A stretch of DNA of 6,974 nt from Lysobacterales bacterium (lineage in GTDB: Bacteria; Pseudomonadota; Gammaproteobacteria; Xanthomonadales; Xanthomonadaceae), in contig JAATFS010000468.1 of assembly GCA_015655035.1 (NCBI GenBank), positions 1 through 6,974 of the forward strand, given 5' to 3'. Below, piece by piece: positions 1-6,352 of the stretch; the stretch's first letter is position 1; the number at the start of each line of letters is the position of its first letter. The notes beneath the pieces are model-generated. The model worked only from the letters and a program-made list of their open reading frames with translations. It made no database searches and was not told the DNA's origin. The translations under genes and the position numbers were made by a program.

Positions 1-119
1 AGGAAACGGAGCCAACGAAAAACGCTTTCCCTGCAACGTCACAAGCCGACGCCTGAAGGGCTATCGGGATTTTCCGACTGGCCTTCCTGGCTCGGTCGGA
101 ACGCGCTTGATCAAAGCGT

Positions 120-139
120 GCCGCCCATCCACGGGCGGC
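120..139. other. Perfect 7-bp stem-loop in intergenic DNA
   Basis: GCCGCCC at 120-126 pairs perfectly with GGGCGGC at 133-139 around a six-base loop (ATCCAC). No T-run follows on either strand, so it is not a classic intrinsic terminator. It could still act as a weak or bidirectional terminator between the permease gene, which is transcribed leftward into it, and an unseen neighbour. The pairing is seen directly; any function is a guess. Confidence 0.35.
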
Positions 140-246
140 GCCCTGATCTTCCTCACTCAAGGTTGCAAGCGAGTCCCGCGCAGACGCAACGGACGCTAAT
201 ACTCCGAGGAATCTTGCTTGCTCTTGCTCTCGCCAAGCAGACCCAA

Positions 247-270
247 CACATCAGACCAACTCTGATCGTG
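247..270 (-). terminator. Candidate weak terminator hairpin after the permease gene
   Basis: Read on the minus strand, 22 bases past the permease stop codon, the transcript can form CAC-(bulged G)-ATCAGA, loop GTTGG, TCTGAT-GTG. That is nine base pairs with one bulge. It is followed by TTGGGT rather than a solid T-run, so the terminator reading is weak. Position and strand fit the end of the minus-strand gene block. Confidence 0.3.
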
Positions 271-291
271 CCACGCCCCGAACCGCAGTCG

Positions 292-2139
292 CTAGAACAT
301 CAAATTGATCACGCCCACCATCACCACCACGTAGATCAACGACAGTGGTCCACCCACCCGCCACAGCTCGCGTGGCTGATAGTCGGCCGGCCCGGCGACC
401 ATCGAGATCACCGGATTGGAGGCCGTCATCAGATTGTTGGATGCCGACAGCGCCACGATCAAAGCGAACGCAGTGGGGTTGCCACCGACCGCCAGCGCCA
501 GGCTCACCGCGATCGGCACCATCACGATGGTGGCGCCGACGTGACTGATGACCAGCGAAAACGCGGTGGTCAGCACGGCCAGCGCGATCTCCAGCGCCCA
601 CCTCGGAATCCCCTGGGGCAGGCGGTCGATGGTGTGGCCGGCCACCCACGCGGCGGTGCCGCTGCTGTCCATCGCCCAACCCAGCGGGATCAGCCCCGCC
701 ATCATGAAGATGGTCTTCCAGTTGATCGATGCGTACGCCTCGTCCATGCGCAGCACTCCGGTGACCAGCATGCAGGCCACGCCGGTCATCAGCGTCAGTG
801 CCACCGGTAGCTGCGAGGTCAGCGCGATGACGATGGTCAGGGCGAAGATCGCCATTGCGATCTTGAACTTGTGCGGCCGCTGTTCGCCCTTGGGATAGTC
901 GGTGACGGTGACGAAATCGCGGCTCTCGGCCGCCTGCGCGAGATCCTGCCAGATGCTGTGGAACACCAGCATGTCGCCTGCGCGCAATGGCAGCTGGCGT
1001 ACGTTGTCGCGGATCACCTGCTTGTCGCGATTGATCGCCAGCAGGCTCATGCCGTTCTGCTTGCGTAGCCGCAGCTCGGCCGCGCTCTTGCCGATGAAGC
1101 GTGAGTTCGGCGGGATCACCGCTTCGGAAATGCCGGCGCGGCTGGGATTGAACAGGTCGCCGAGGTTGCGCAGGCGCGAGGACATACGCAGGAAGTGATT
1201 CTGGGCGAAGTCCTTGACGTCCTGGCGCGTCCCCATCACCCCCAGCACGCTGCCGACCCAGATGCGCATGTCAGCAGGCGGCGCCAGGCGCGTGTCGTTG
1301 CCGGTCTTCAATGCAAGCAACAGCGGCGCGTCGTGCATGCTCTCGGCCTCGCCCAGGGTCATGCCCACCATTGGACTCTCGGCGCTGACGAGCAGCTCGA
1401 AGACATCGCCGTCGATGCCGTAGGTCTTGGCGAAGTAGCTGTCCGTCCGCGACGGCACCACGCCGTCGTTGATCAGGCGCTCTTCCTCGATCAACTTGTG
1501 GTCGCCGTAGAAACGGAAGTACAGCAGCGCGGCGACCAGCAGCGCCACGCCGATCGGCAGCGGCGCGAACATGCCCAGTGGCTCGATCGTGGCCATGCCG
1601 GAGGGCAGGTTGTTGTTGGCCGATTGCAGCAGATCGTTGAGCAGGATCAGCGGCGAATTGCCGACCATGGTCAGTGCGCCACCCATCACGATCGCTGCGG
1701 CGATCGGCAGCAGCAGCCGCTGCAGGGTCAGTCCGGTGCGCGCGACCAGGCGCGAGGCCACCGGCAGGTACAGCGCCATCACCGAGGGATTCTGCATGAA
1801 CGACGAATTGAGGCCGGAGATGGCCAGCGTCATCATCATCAGCCGGCGTTCGCTGCCGTGCGAGCGCCGCAACAGCCACGATGCCAGCCGGTTCAGCGCG
1901 CCGGTGCGTTCCAGCCCGGCGCCGAGAATGGTGGTGGCGATGATGCTGATCACCGCGTTGCCCGAGAAACCGCCGAAGATCTCTTCCGGCGCGATCAGGC
2001 CGGTGACGCCCAACACCACCAGCACGATCAGCGCAACCACGTCGGCGCGGATGCGCTCGAACAGGAACATCGCCATCGTGAAGCCGACCAGCCCGAGGAC
2101 GAGCTTCATGTCGTTGGTCAGCGTCAGCGCGGTGTCCAT
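292..2139 (-). CDS. SLC13/DASS-type permease with two central TrkA_C (RCK_C) domains
   Basis: A 615-residue inner-membrane transporter of the SLC13 (divalent anion:Na+ symporter) / ion-transporter superfamily. It has an N-terminal block of hydrophobic segments (about 12-210), a soluble cytoplasmic insert (about 211-423) and a C-terminal membrane block (about 424-615). The insert contains two similar units, about 231-318 and 335-410, each with a beta-rich TrkA_C pattern (V-x-x-x-S-P-M-V-G-M-T-L near 251-262 and I-P-P-N-S-R-F-I-G-K near 342-351). TrkA_C domains usually bind small ligands and may gate transport. The two membrane halves carry the expected inverted-repeat signatures: N-S-S-F-M-Q-N-P-S-V at 111-120 and G-N-S-P at 160-163 in the first; S-H-V-G-A-T at 532-537 and S-N-N-L-M-T-A-S-N-P at 567-576 in the second. 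The ATG start has AGG five bases upstream; Met11 is an alternative start. It is the last gene of the minus-strand block, 121 bp after trmB. Substrate cannot be named; sulfate, dicarboxylate or another anion are possible. The family call is firm. Confidence 0.88.
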   Translation of the reverse strand: MDTALTLTNDMKLVLGLVGFTMAMFLFERIRADVVALIVLVVLGVTGLIAPEEIFGGFSGNAVISIIATTILGAGLERTGALNRLASWLLRRSHGSERRLMMMTLAISGLNSSFMQNPSVMALYLPVASRLVARTGLTLQRLLLPIAAAIVMGGALTMVGNSPLILLNDLLQSANNNLPSGMATIEPLGMFAPLPIGVALLVAALLYFRFYGDHKLIEEERLINDGVVPSRTDSYFAKTYGIDGDVFELLVSAESPMVGMTLGEAESMHDAPLLLALKTGNDTRLAPPADMRIWVGSVLGVMGTRQDVKDFAQNHFLRMSSRLRNLGDLFNPSRAGISEAVIPPNSRFIGKSAAELRLRKQNGMSLLAINRDKQVIRDNVRQLPLRAGDMLVFHSIWQDLAQAAESRDFVTVTDYPKGEQRPHKFKIAMAIFALTIVIALTSQLPVALTLMTGVACMLVTGVLRMDEAYASINWKTIFMMAGLIPLGWAMDSSGTAAWVAGHTIDRLPQGIPRWALEIALAVLTTAFSLVISHVGATIVMVPIAVSLALAVGGNPTAFALIVALSASNNLMTASNPVISMVAGPADYQPRELWRVGGPLSLIYVVVMVGVINLMF

Positions 2140-2260
2140 GGGGGCCTGGATGAGGGGGCGGGGATCAGGTTAAGGCTAACTGCCGGGCCAGCGGCGATAT
2201 TGGCGTGTCTTGGATGAATTCGGTCTGGCTGGTCGCAGATTTCATTCGCCCGCCTTGGGT

Positions 2261-3001
2261 TCAATCCTGGCTTCGGTCGTACAGCAGATCCCAGACGCCG
2301 TGACCGAGCTTCTGGCCACGGGTCTCGAAATGCGTCTGCGGGCGCCAGGCCGGGCGCTCCACGTGCCCGCGGGCGCCGGCCCGATTGACCAGGCCCGCCG
2401 TGGCATCGAGCACGTCCCACATCTGCTCGGCGTAGTCCTGCCAATCGGTGGCCGCGTGCAGTCGGCCGCCTGGACGCAGCTTGCGCACCAGCAGCGCGGC
2501 GAAGGCCGGCTGGATCAGGCGCCGTTTGTTGTGGCGCTTCTTGTGCCAGGGATCGGGAAAGTAGATCCGGACCTCGTCCAGCGCGCCGTCGGCGATCTCG
2601 TTTTCCAGCACTTCCACCGCGTCGTGGTGATAAAGGCGCACATGTCCGAGGTCGTCCTCGGCGAGCGCGTTGAGCAGGCGACCGACGCCGGGTGCATGCA
2701 CCTCGATGCCGATGTAGTCGCGGGTCGGGTCCTGGGTGGCGGCGAAACGCAGCGCGGTGCCGTTGCCGAAGCCGATTTCCAGCACCTTGGGCGCGGCGCG
2801 TCCGAACAAGGCGTCCAGGTCGCGTGGCTGGCCGCTATAGTCAATGCCGAAGCGCGGCCAGCGATCGTCGAAGGCGCGCTGCTGCGCCGGGGTAAAGCGG
2901 CCCTGGCGCAGTACGAAGCTGCGTACCTGACGCCGGCCTTCCTCGATCGTGAAGGGCTTGGGTGGCGCCTTGGCGCCATCGCTGGTGAACGGATCGGTCA
3001 T
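2261..3001 (-). CDS. trmB: tRNA (guanine-N7-)-methyltransferase TrmB
   Basis: A 246-residue class I SAM-dependent methyltransferase that makes 7-methylguanosine at position 46 in the variable loop of tRNAs, in the cytoplasm. The SAM-binding motif I is L-E-I-G-F-G-N-G at 74-81, with G-I-E-V-H at 98-102 closing the SAM pocket. The family hallmark F-P-D-P-W-H-K-K-R-H-N-K-R-R lies at 148-161. The tRNA-binding and catalytic tail contains T-D-W at 185-187 and T-H-F-E-T-R-G-Q-K-L-G at 223-233. Length is close to E. coli TrmB (239). The start is set at the ATG giving M-T-D-P-F-T, which matches remembered Xanthomonas proteins. A GTG 13 codons upstream would add residues not typical of the family. No clear Shine-Dalgarno precedes the ATG. 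It lies 138 bp after thiG and 121 bp before the permease, all in the same direction. It is a housekeeping gene with no sign of damage. Confidence 0.96.
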   Translation of the reverse strand: MTDPFTSDGAKAPPKPFTIEEGRRQVRSFVLRQGRFTPAQQRAFDDRWPRFGIDYSGQPRDLDALFGRAAPKVLEIGFGNGTALRFAATQDPTRDYIGIEVHAPGVGRLLNALAEDDLGHVRLYHHDAVEVLENEIADGALDEVRIYFPDPWHKKRHNKRRLIQPAFAALLVRKLRPGGRLHAATDWQDYAEQMWDVLDATAGLVNRAGARGHVERPAWRPQTHFETRGQKLGHGVWDLLYDRSQD

Positions 3002-3052
3002 GTCAGGATTTGCAAGAAGAGTGGGGGGAGCAAGTTGCACGCGCCGGTTCGA

Positions 3053-3139
3053 TCATGCGCGGATACGCTGGCTGCCGTAGCCGCCCGAGTACTGCTTTTC
3101 GCTGTGCGAGGAGACGGGCGGGCTGGCTCCCGCGAGCGG
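3053..3139 (-). other. In-frame open stretch following the thiG stop codon
   Basis: After the TGA of thiG (3140-3142) the same frame stays open for 28 codons to a second TGA at 3053-3055. By hand count 24 of the 28 third positions are G or C, against 18 of 28 at each of the first and second positions, which resembles coding DNA. The tail would read Y-S-G-G-Y-G-S-Q-R-I-R-A. There is no ATG, GTG or TTG in this frame after the stop, so it cannot be an independent gene with a usual start. It could be a readthrough extension, a decayed former C-terminus, or chance. The second TGA overlaps an ATG (ATGA) opening a 17-codon ORF that ends four bases before trmB; this has no visible ribosome binding site. 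Confidence 0.2.
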
Positions 3140-3934
3140 TCATCCGATCAGGCCATCGAGCGGGCTCGAGGCCGAGGCATTGCGCTTGCGCGGGATCCGG
3201 CCGGCGAGGAAGGCCTCGCGACCGGCCTCGACCGCCTTGCGCATCGCGCTGGCCATCAGCACCGGGTCGCGGGCGCCGGCGATGGCGGTATTCATCAGCA
3301 CGCCGTCGCAGCCCAGTTCCATGGCGATCGCCGCATCGGAGGCGGTGCCCACGCCGGCATCGACGATGATCGGCACCTTGGCGTTCTCGATGATTTCCAG
3401 CAGGTTGTACCTGTTCTGGATGCCCAGGCCCGAGCCGATCGGCGCGGCCAGCGGCATTACCGCCACGCAGCCGATCTGCTCCAGGCGCTTGGCCAGGATC
3501 GGGTCGTCGGAGGTATACACCATGACCTCGAACCCGTCGGCGACCAGTTGCTCGGCGGCCTTCAGGGTCTGCACCACATCCGGATACAGCGTCTTCTGGT
3601 CGCCCAGCACTTCCAGCTTGGTCAGGTTGTGCCCGTCCAGCAGCTCGCGCGCCAGTCGGCAGGTGCGCACGGCGTCTTCGGCGGTGTAGCAGCCGGCGGT
3701 ATTGGGCAGGATCGTGAAGCGGTCAGGCGGCAACACGTCGAGCAGGCTGGGCTCGTCAGGGTTCTGGCCGATGTTCACGCGGCGAATCGCGACGGTGACG
3801 ATCTCGGCGGCGGCGGCATCGGTGGCGCGCCGGGTTTCATCCATGTCCTTGTACTTGCCGGTGCCGGTCAGCAGGCGGGACCGGTAGGATTTGCCGGCGA
3901 TGAGCAGGGAGTCATTGCGGGAAGAAATGGTCAT
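3140..3934 (-). CDS. thiG: Thiazole synthase ThiG
   Basis: A 264-residue cytoplasmic TIM-barrel enzyme. It forms the thiazole phosphate moiety of thiamine from 1-deoxy-D-xylulose 5-phosphate, dehydroglycine and the sulfur of ThiS thiocarboxylate. Visible family signatures are L-L-T-G-T-G-K-Y at 21-28, E-I-V-T-V-A-I-R-R at 44-52 and L-P-N-T-A-G-C-Y-T-A at 76-85. The Schiff-base lysine is Lys106 in L-T-K-L-E-V-L-G-D. P-L-A-A-P-I-G-S-G-L-G-I lies at 161-172, V-D-A-G-V-G-T-A-S-D at 191-200 and M-N-T-A-I-A at 214-219. Length is normal for the family. The chosen ATG gives M-T-I-S-S-R and has GGTGA ten bases upstream. An ATG seven codons earlier and an even longer open frame lack such a site. It is downstream of its partner thiS, with a 91-bp gap containing a strong hairpin. 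No thiO, thiH, thiF or thiE gene is in view, so the rest of the pathway must be elsewhere. Confidence 0.97.
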   Translation of the reverse strand: MTISSRNDSLLIAGKSYRSRLLTGTGKYKDMDETRRATDAAAAEIVTVAIRRVNIGQNPDEPSLLDVLPPDRFTILPNTAGCYTAEDAVRTCRLARELLDGHNLTKLEVLGDQKTLYPDVVQTLKAAEQLVADGFEVMVYTSDDPILAKRLEQIGCVAVMPLAAPIGSGLGIQNRYNLLEIIENAKVPIIVDAGVGTASDAAIAMELGCDGVLMNTAIAGARDPVLMASAMRKAVEAGREAFLAGRIPRKRNASASSPLDGLIG

Positions 3935-3985
3935 CGCACGATTATCACCGATCATGCGCCGCGCCGCAGGCCCGCATTTGTCCGG

Positions 3986-4016
3986 GAATCGGCCGGCGAG
4001 GGACGCTGGCCGATTC
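3986..4016 (-). promoter_or_regulatory. Strong inverted repeat in the thiS-thiG gap
   Basis: On the plus strand GAATCGGCCGGCG (3986-3998) is followed by AGGGA and then CGCTGGCCGATTC (4004-4016). The arms pair over 13 positions. The only imperfection is at 3995/4007, a G-T wobble in plus-strand RNA and an A-C mismatch in the thiS-thiG transcript. In that transcript it begins nine bases after the thiS stop codon and ends 51 bases before the thiG start. There is no T-run after it, so full termination is unlikely. It may stop 3' exonucleases and stabilise the thiS message, act as a processing site or pause site, or adjust the ThiS:ThiG ratio. The pairing is seen; the role is inferred. Confidence 0.55.
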
Positions 4017-4025
4017 GCAGTGGGC

Positions 4026-4226
4026 TCAGCCGCCCCCAAGGGCGTGCACGATCTCAATCACGTCGCCTTCGCGCAGCCGCTGTTGTGCGTGCAGGCCGCG
4101 CGGCACGATCTCGCCGTTGATCTCCACCGCCACGCGGCGCTCGGCCAGCCCCTCGTCGGCCAGCAATACCGACAGCAGGGTGTCTTGCGGAATCTGGCGG
4201 GACGCGCCATTGAGCTGAATGTTCAT
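4026..4226 (-). CDS. thiS: Sulfur carrier protein ThiS
   Basis: A 66-residue ubiquitin-fold (beta-grasp) sulfur carrier. It ends in G-G-G, the Gly-Gly tail that ThiF adenylates and that is converted to a thiocarboxylate before donating sulfur to ThiG. It starts M-N-I-Q-L-N-G and has the typical V-A-V-E-I-N-G-E-I-V-P-R at 32-43 and L-R-E-G-D-V-I-E-I-V at 51-60. This length is normal for ThiS. The frame can be extended upstream by 14 codons, but those residues do not look like ThiS, and the ATG at 4226 gives the family start. The Shine-Dalgarno is weak. It is the first gene of the minus-strand block, with estA diverging from it. The short intergenic region before it shows no TPP-riboswitch-like sequence that I can recognise. 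Confidence 0.95.
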   Translation of the reverse strand: MNIQLNGASRQIPQDTLLSVLLADEGLAERRVAVEINGEIVPRGLHAQQRLREGDVIEIVHALGGG

Positions 4227-4384
4227 GCGGCCATTTTCGCATTGCGGGGCTGTACGCGCACGCGTCATGCCGCGCCGCAGCGTGTGTGCGGGCAGGGGCG
4301 ATGAAAGTATGTGTTCATTCGTCGGTGCGCCTTTGCGCCGGCTTCAATGAATCATTTGGCTGAGTTATCCAGGGGGCTTCCAGC
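4227..4384. promoter_or_regulatory. Divergent intergenic region between thiS and the esterase gene
   Basis: This 158-bp gap must hold promoters for both directions, though no clean sigma70 pair could be picked on either strand. Near estA there is a nested dyad: TTCATT (4314-4319) pairs with AATGAA (4346-4351), and inside it CGGTGC (4323-4328) pairs with GCGCCG (4335-4340) with one G-T wobble. It lies 33 bases before the estA start codon, so it would be in the estA leader or could be an operator. No TPP riboswitch core (CTGAGA-type elements) is visible on the thiS side. Confidence 0.45.
4371..4376 (+). promoter_or_regulatory. Ribosome binding site of the esterase autotransporter gene
   Basis: AGGGGG lies eight bases before the ATG at 4385. 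It is the clearest Shine-Dalgarno in the window and supports this start codon, which also places a proper signal peptide at the N-terminus. Confidence 0.7.
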
Positions 4385-6190
4385 ATGTTCTCGTTCCATC
4401 CACTAAGGTCGCTGATGGCCGTGTCGATTGCGCTGGCCAGCTCGCCCGCGCTGGCTGGCGCCGCGTTCGAGCAAACCGTGTTCTTCGGCGACAGCCTGAC
4501 CGATGCCGGCTACTACCGGCCGCTGTTGCCAGCGGCGGTACAGCCGGTGACCGGCAAGTTCACGACCAATCCCGCGTGGGTGTGGGCCGAGTATGTGGCC
4601 GATCATTACGGCACCGATGCCTCGCCCAATGGCAATGGCCAGAGCGGGGACAATCATGCTGCCGGCGGCGCGCGCGTGGATGCCGTTTCGACGAGTGCGC
4701 TGGGTAGCGCGCCCTCGCTGGTCGCCCAGGTCGACGCCTACCTGGCGACCATTGGCGGCAGCGCCAATCCGAACGCGCTCTACACCGTGTGGGGCGGGGC
4801 GAACGACGTGTTCGCCATCGCGGCCGGTGCGCCGGCGCAAGCCACCATCGCCAGTGCGGTGGCGGCCCAGGTCGGAATCGTCGGCGCGCTGGAAAGCGCT
4901 GGCGCACGCTATGTCCTGGTGCCGACCCTTCCGGACATCGGCCTGACCCCCACTTCGCGCCTGGGCGGCGCGGCTGCGATGGCGCAGGGGACGGCGTTGG
5001 CCAACGCCTACAACAGTGCGCTGTTCTCCGGCCTGGCGTCGGCCGGGCTGCGCGTCATTCCCGTCGATACCTTCCATTTGCTGCAAGAGATCGTTGCCGA
5101 TCCGGCGGCCTATGGCTTCACCAACACCAGTACCGCCGCTTGTACGCTGGCGTTGCCGTTGTGCAACCCGACCAGTCTGGTCAGCGCCGATGCCGGGACC
5201 ACCTACGTATTCGCCGATGGCGTGCATCCGACCGCCGCCACCCACCAGATACTCGGCCAGTACGCGCTATCGATCCTCGAAGCGCCCCGGTTGCAGCAGG
5301 TGTTGAGCCATTCGTCCCAGGTGATTGGCCGGGCTCGCGCCGATCAGGTCGCCTGGCACCTTGACGGCAAGCCCGATGTCGATGGCGCACGCTGGTGGGG
5401 TAGCGTGCGCGGGGACATGCAGCGCTACGAGCATGCCGACCTGTATGACGGCAGCGCGCCGGCCGGGCTGTTCGGTGTCGACTGGCAACGCGGCGATGTA
5501 GTGCTGGGCGGCTTCGCCGGCCATGGCCGCATGCAAGCCGATTTCGGCAACCGCCACGGCGACTTCAAGCAGTCCGACACCACCGTGGGCGGTTTCCTCG
5601 GTTGGTACACCGGCCCGGTGTGGGTCAACGCCCAGCTCAGCTACAGCTGGCTGCGCTACGACGTGCAGCGCAAGGTGGATCTGGGACCGGCCACGCGCGC
5701 GCATGGCGGCTCCCCGGATGGCAGCAACCTGACCGCCGCGATCAATGCCGGCTATGCGTTTGGCGAAGGCAGTTTGCGCCACGGTCCGGTGGCAGGTCTG
5801 ACCTGGCAGAAGATCAAGCTCGACGGCTACACCGAGCGCAATCCCAGCGCGACCGCGCTGGGCTACGGCGAGCAGGACGTCGACTCGCTGGTCGGCCGCA
5901 TCGGCTGGCAAGTGCGCCTGGACGGCGCCCCGGTCAAGCCGTACCTGCAGCTCAGCTACGATCACGAGTTCAAGGACGGGCAGCAAGCCAGTGCCTGGCT
6001 GCAAAGCATGCCGCAGGCAGGAACCTATTACGTGCCTGGCCTGGCGCTGGACCGCGACTACGCTACGGTCGTGTTGGGCGCGCGCACGGCGATATGGGGC
6101 CTGCAAAGCAATTTCGGCCTGACCACCACCACCGCGCAGAAGGGCGCACGCGATGCCACCCTGTTTGTGAACTTCGGCGGCAGCTTCTGA
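4385..6190 (+). CDS. estA: GDSL-family esterase autotransporter (EstA/EstE type, type Va secretion)
   Basis: A 601-residue outer-membrane lipase/esterase. Residues 1-24 form a Sec signal peptide (Arg8, then a hydrophobic core) with A-L-A24 as likely cleavage site. The passenger, about 28-300, is an SGNH hydrolase. Block I is F-F-G-D-S-L-T-D-A-G at 33-42 with nucleophile Ser37, block II is A-A-G-G-A-R-V at 92-98 with the oxyanion glycine, block III is G-G-A-N-D at 137-141 with Asn140, and block V is D-G-V-H-P-T at 278-283 with Asp278 and His281. Cys253 and Cys260 could form a disulfide. After a linker (about 300-330), residues 335-601 are rich in alternating aromatic/hydrophobic strands and end in F-V-N-F-G-G-S-F. 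This is a 12-stranded autotransporter barrel with the terminal Phe used for BAM recognition. The size is near P. aeruginosa EstA (646). In this family the passenger usually stays attached to the barrel and faces the medium; EstA there affects rhamnolipid production and motility. Natural substrate here is unknown. It appears monocistronic and complete. The symbol follows the family; Xanthomonas literature uses estE for similar proteins. Confidence 0.93.
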   Translation: MFSFHPLRSLMAVSIALASSPALAGAAFEQTVFFGDSLTDAGYYRPLLPAAVQPVTGKFTTNPAWVWAEYVADHYGTDASPNGNGQSGDNHAAGGARVDAVSTSALGSAPSLVAQVDAYLATIGGSANPNALYTVWGGANDVFAIAAGAPAQATIASAVAAQVGIVGALESAGARYVLVPTLPDIGLTPTSRLGGAAAMAQGTALANAYNSALFSGLASAGLRVIPVDTFHLLQEIVADPAAYGFTNTSTAACTLALPLCNPTSLVSADAGTTYVFADGVHPTAATHQILGQYALSILEAPRLQQVLSHSSQVIGRARADQVAWHLDGKPDVDGARWWGSVRGDMQRYEHADLYDGSAPAGLFGVDWQRGDVVLGGFAGHGRMQADFGNRHGDFKQSDTTVGGFLGWYTGPVWVNAQLSYSWLRYDVQRKVDLGPATRAHGGSPDGSNLTAAINAGYAFGEGSLRHGPVAGLTWQKIKLDGYTERNPSATALGYGEQDVDSLVGRIGWQVRLDGAPVKPYLQLSYDHEFKDGQQASAWLQSMPQAGTYYVPGLALDRDYATVVLGARTAIWGLQSNFGLTTTTAQKGARDATLFVNFGGSF

Positions 6191-6224
6191 GCGGGGGAAC
6201 GACGACGACTCCAGGTTTTCCTCG

Positions 6225-6253
6225 TTGCGTGCGGCGGGCCCGACGAATAGACT
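6225..6253 (+). promoter_or_regulatory. Probable sigma70 promoter for tRNA-Gly
   Basis: TTGCGT (6225-6230) and TAGACT (6248-6253) are separated by exactly 17 bases. They end 14 bases before the mature tRNA 5' end, so transcription would begin at about 6259-6262. The discriminator (GCACCCCA) is GC-rich, as is common in stable-RNA promoters under stringent control. The match to consensus is partial, but position and spacing fit well. Confidence 0.55.
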
Positions 6254-6267
6254 GCACCCCACGCCTC

Positions 6268-6341
6268 GCGGGCGTAGCTCAATGGTAGAGCTGTAGCTTC
6301 CCAAGCTACTGACGAGGGTTCGATTCCCTTCGCCCGCTCCA
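6268..6341 (+). tRNA. tRNA-Gly (anticodon CCC)
   Basis: A complete cloverleaf. The acceptor GCGGGCG (6268-6274) pairs fully with CGCCCGC (6331-6337). The D arm is GCTC/GAGC (6277-6280, 6288-6291). The anticodon arm GTAGC/GCTAC (6293-6297, 6305-6309) encloses the loop TTCCCAA, so positions 34-36 are CCC (6300-6302), reading codon GGG. The variable region is four bases. The T arm GAGGG/CCCTT encloses TTCGATT. The discriminator is T, as in bacterial glycine tRNAs, and CCA is encoded at 6339-6341. It lies 77 bp after the esterase gene and 81 bp before rimK. No repeat of its 3' end was found in the window, so there is no sign of an integrated element at this site. Confidence 0.97.
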
Positions 6342-6352
6342 TCTTCCAGGTA

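Larger units (their letters stand above)
1..291. other. Non-coding left edge, downstream of the permease gene
   Basis: No gene could be supported here. One plus-strand frame is open from base 1 and continues far into the antisense of the permease gene, but it has no recognisable protein features and is best read as chance openness in GC-rich DNA. The stretch contains several dyads: TCCGAC/GTCGGA at 73-78 and 95-100 with an inner GCC/GGC pair, the palindrome TTGATCAA at 107-114 flanked by CGC and GCG, a hairpin at 120-139 and another at 247-270. Base composition appears less GC-rich than in the neighbouring genes, as expected for intergenic DNA. The next gene to the left is not visible. Confidence 0.6.

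Noticed and set aside
214..233. Short CTTGCT direct repeats in the left intergenic region
   Set aside because: Only about three imperfect copies over 20 bases, with no repeat structure beyond that; probably chance.
118..810. Plus-strand frame encoding a histidine cluster near its N-terminus
   Set aside because: The His run is the antisense reading of codons for hydrophobic residues at the permease C-terminus. There is no ribosome binding site or family resemblance.
2210..4120. A 636-codon plus-strand open frame opposite trmB and thiG
   Set aside because: Both trmB and thiG are certain on the minus strand, and the plus-strand protein has no recognisable features. Long antisense frames are expected where codons are strongly G/C at position three.
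4227..4384. Possible TPP riboswitch upstream of thiS
   Set aside because: A thi gene leader is a natural place for one, but no conserved core such as a CTGAGA element was seen in the minus-strand leader, and the gap is shared with a divergent promoter.
6268..6341. tRNA-Gly as an integration site for an island or prophage
   Set aside because: No integrase and no direct repeat of the tRNA 3' end are in view, and rimK follows directly.
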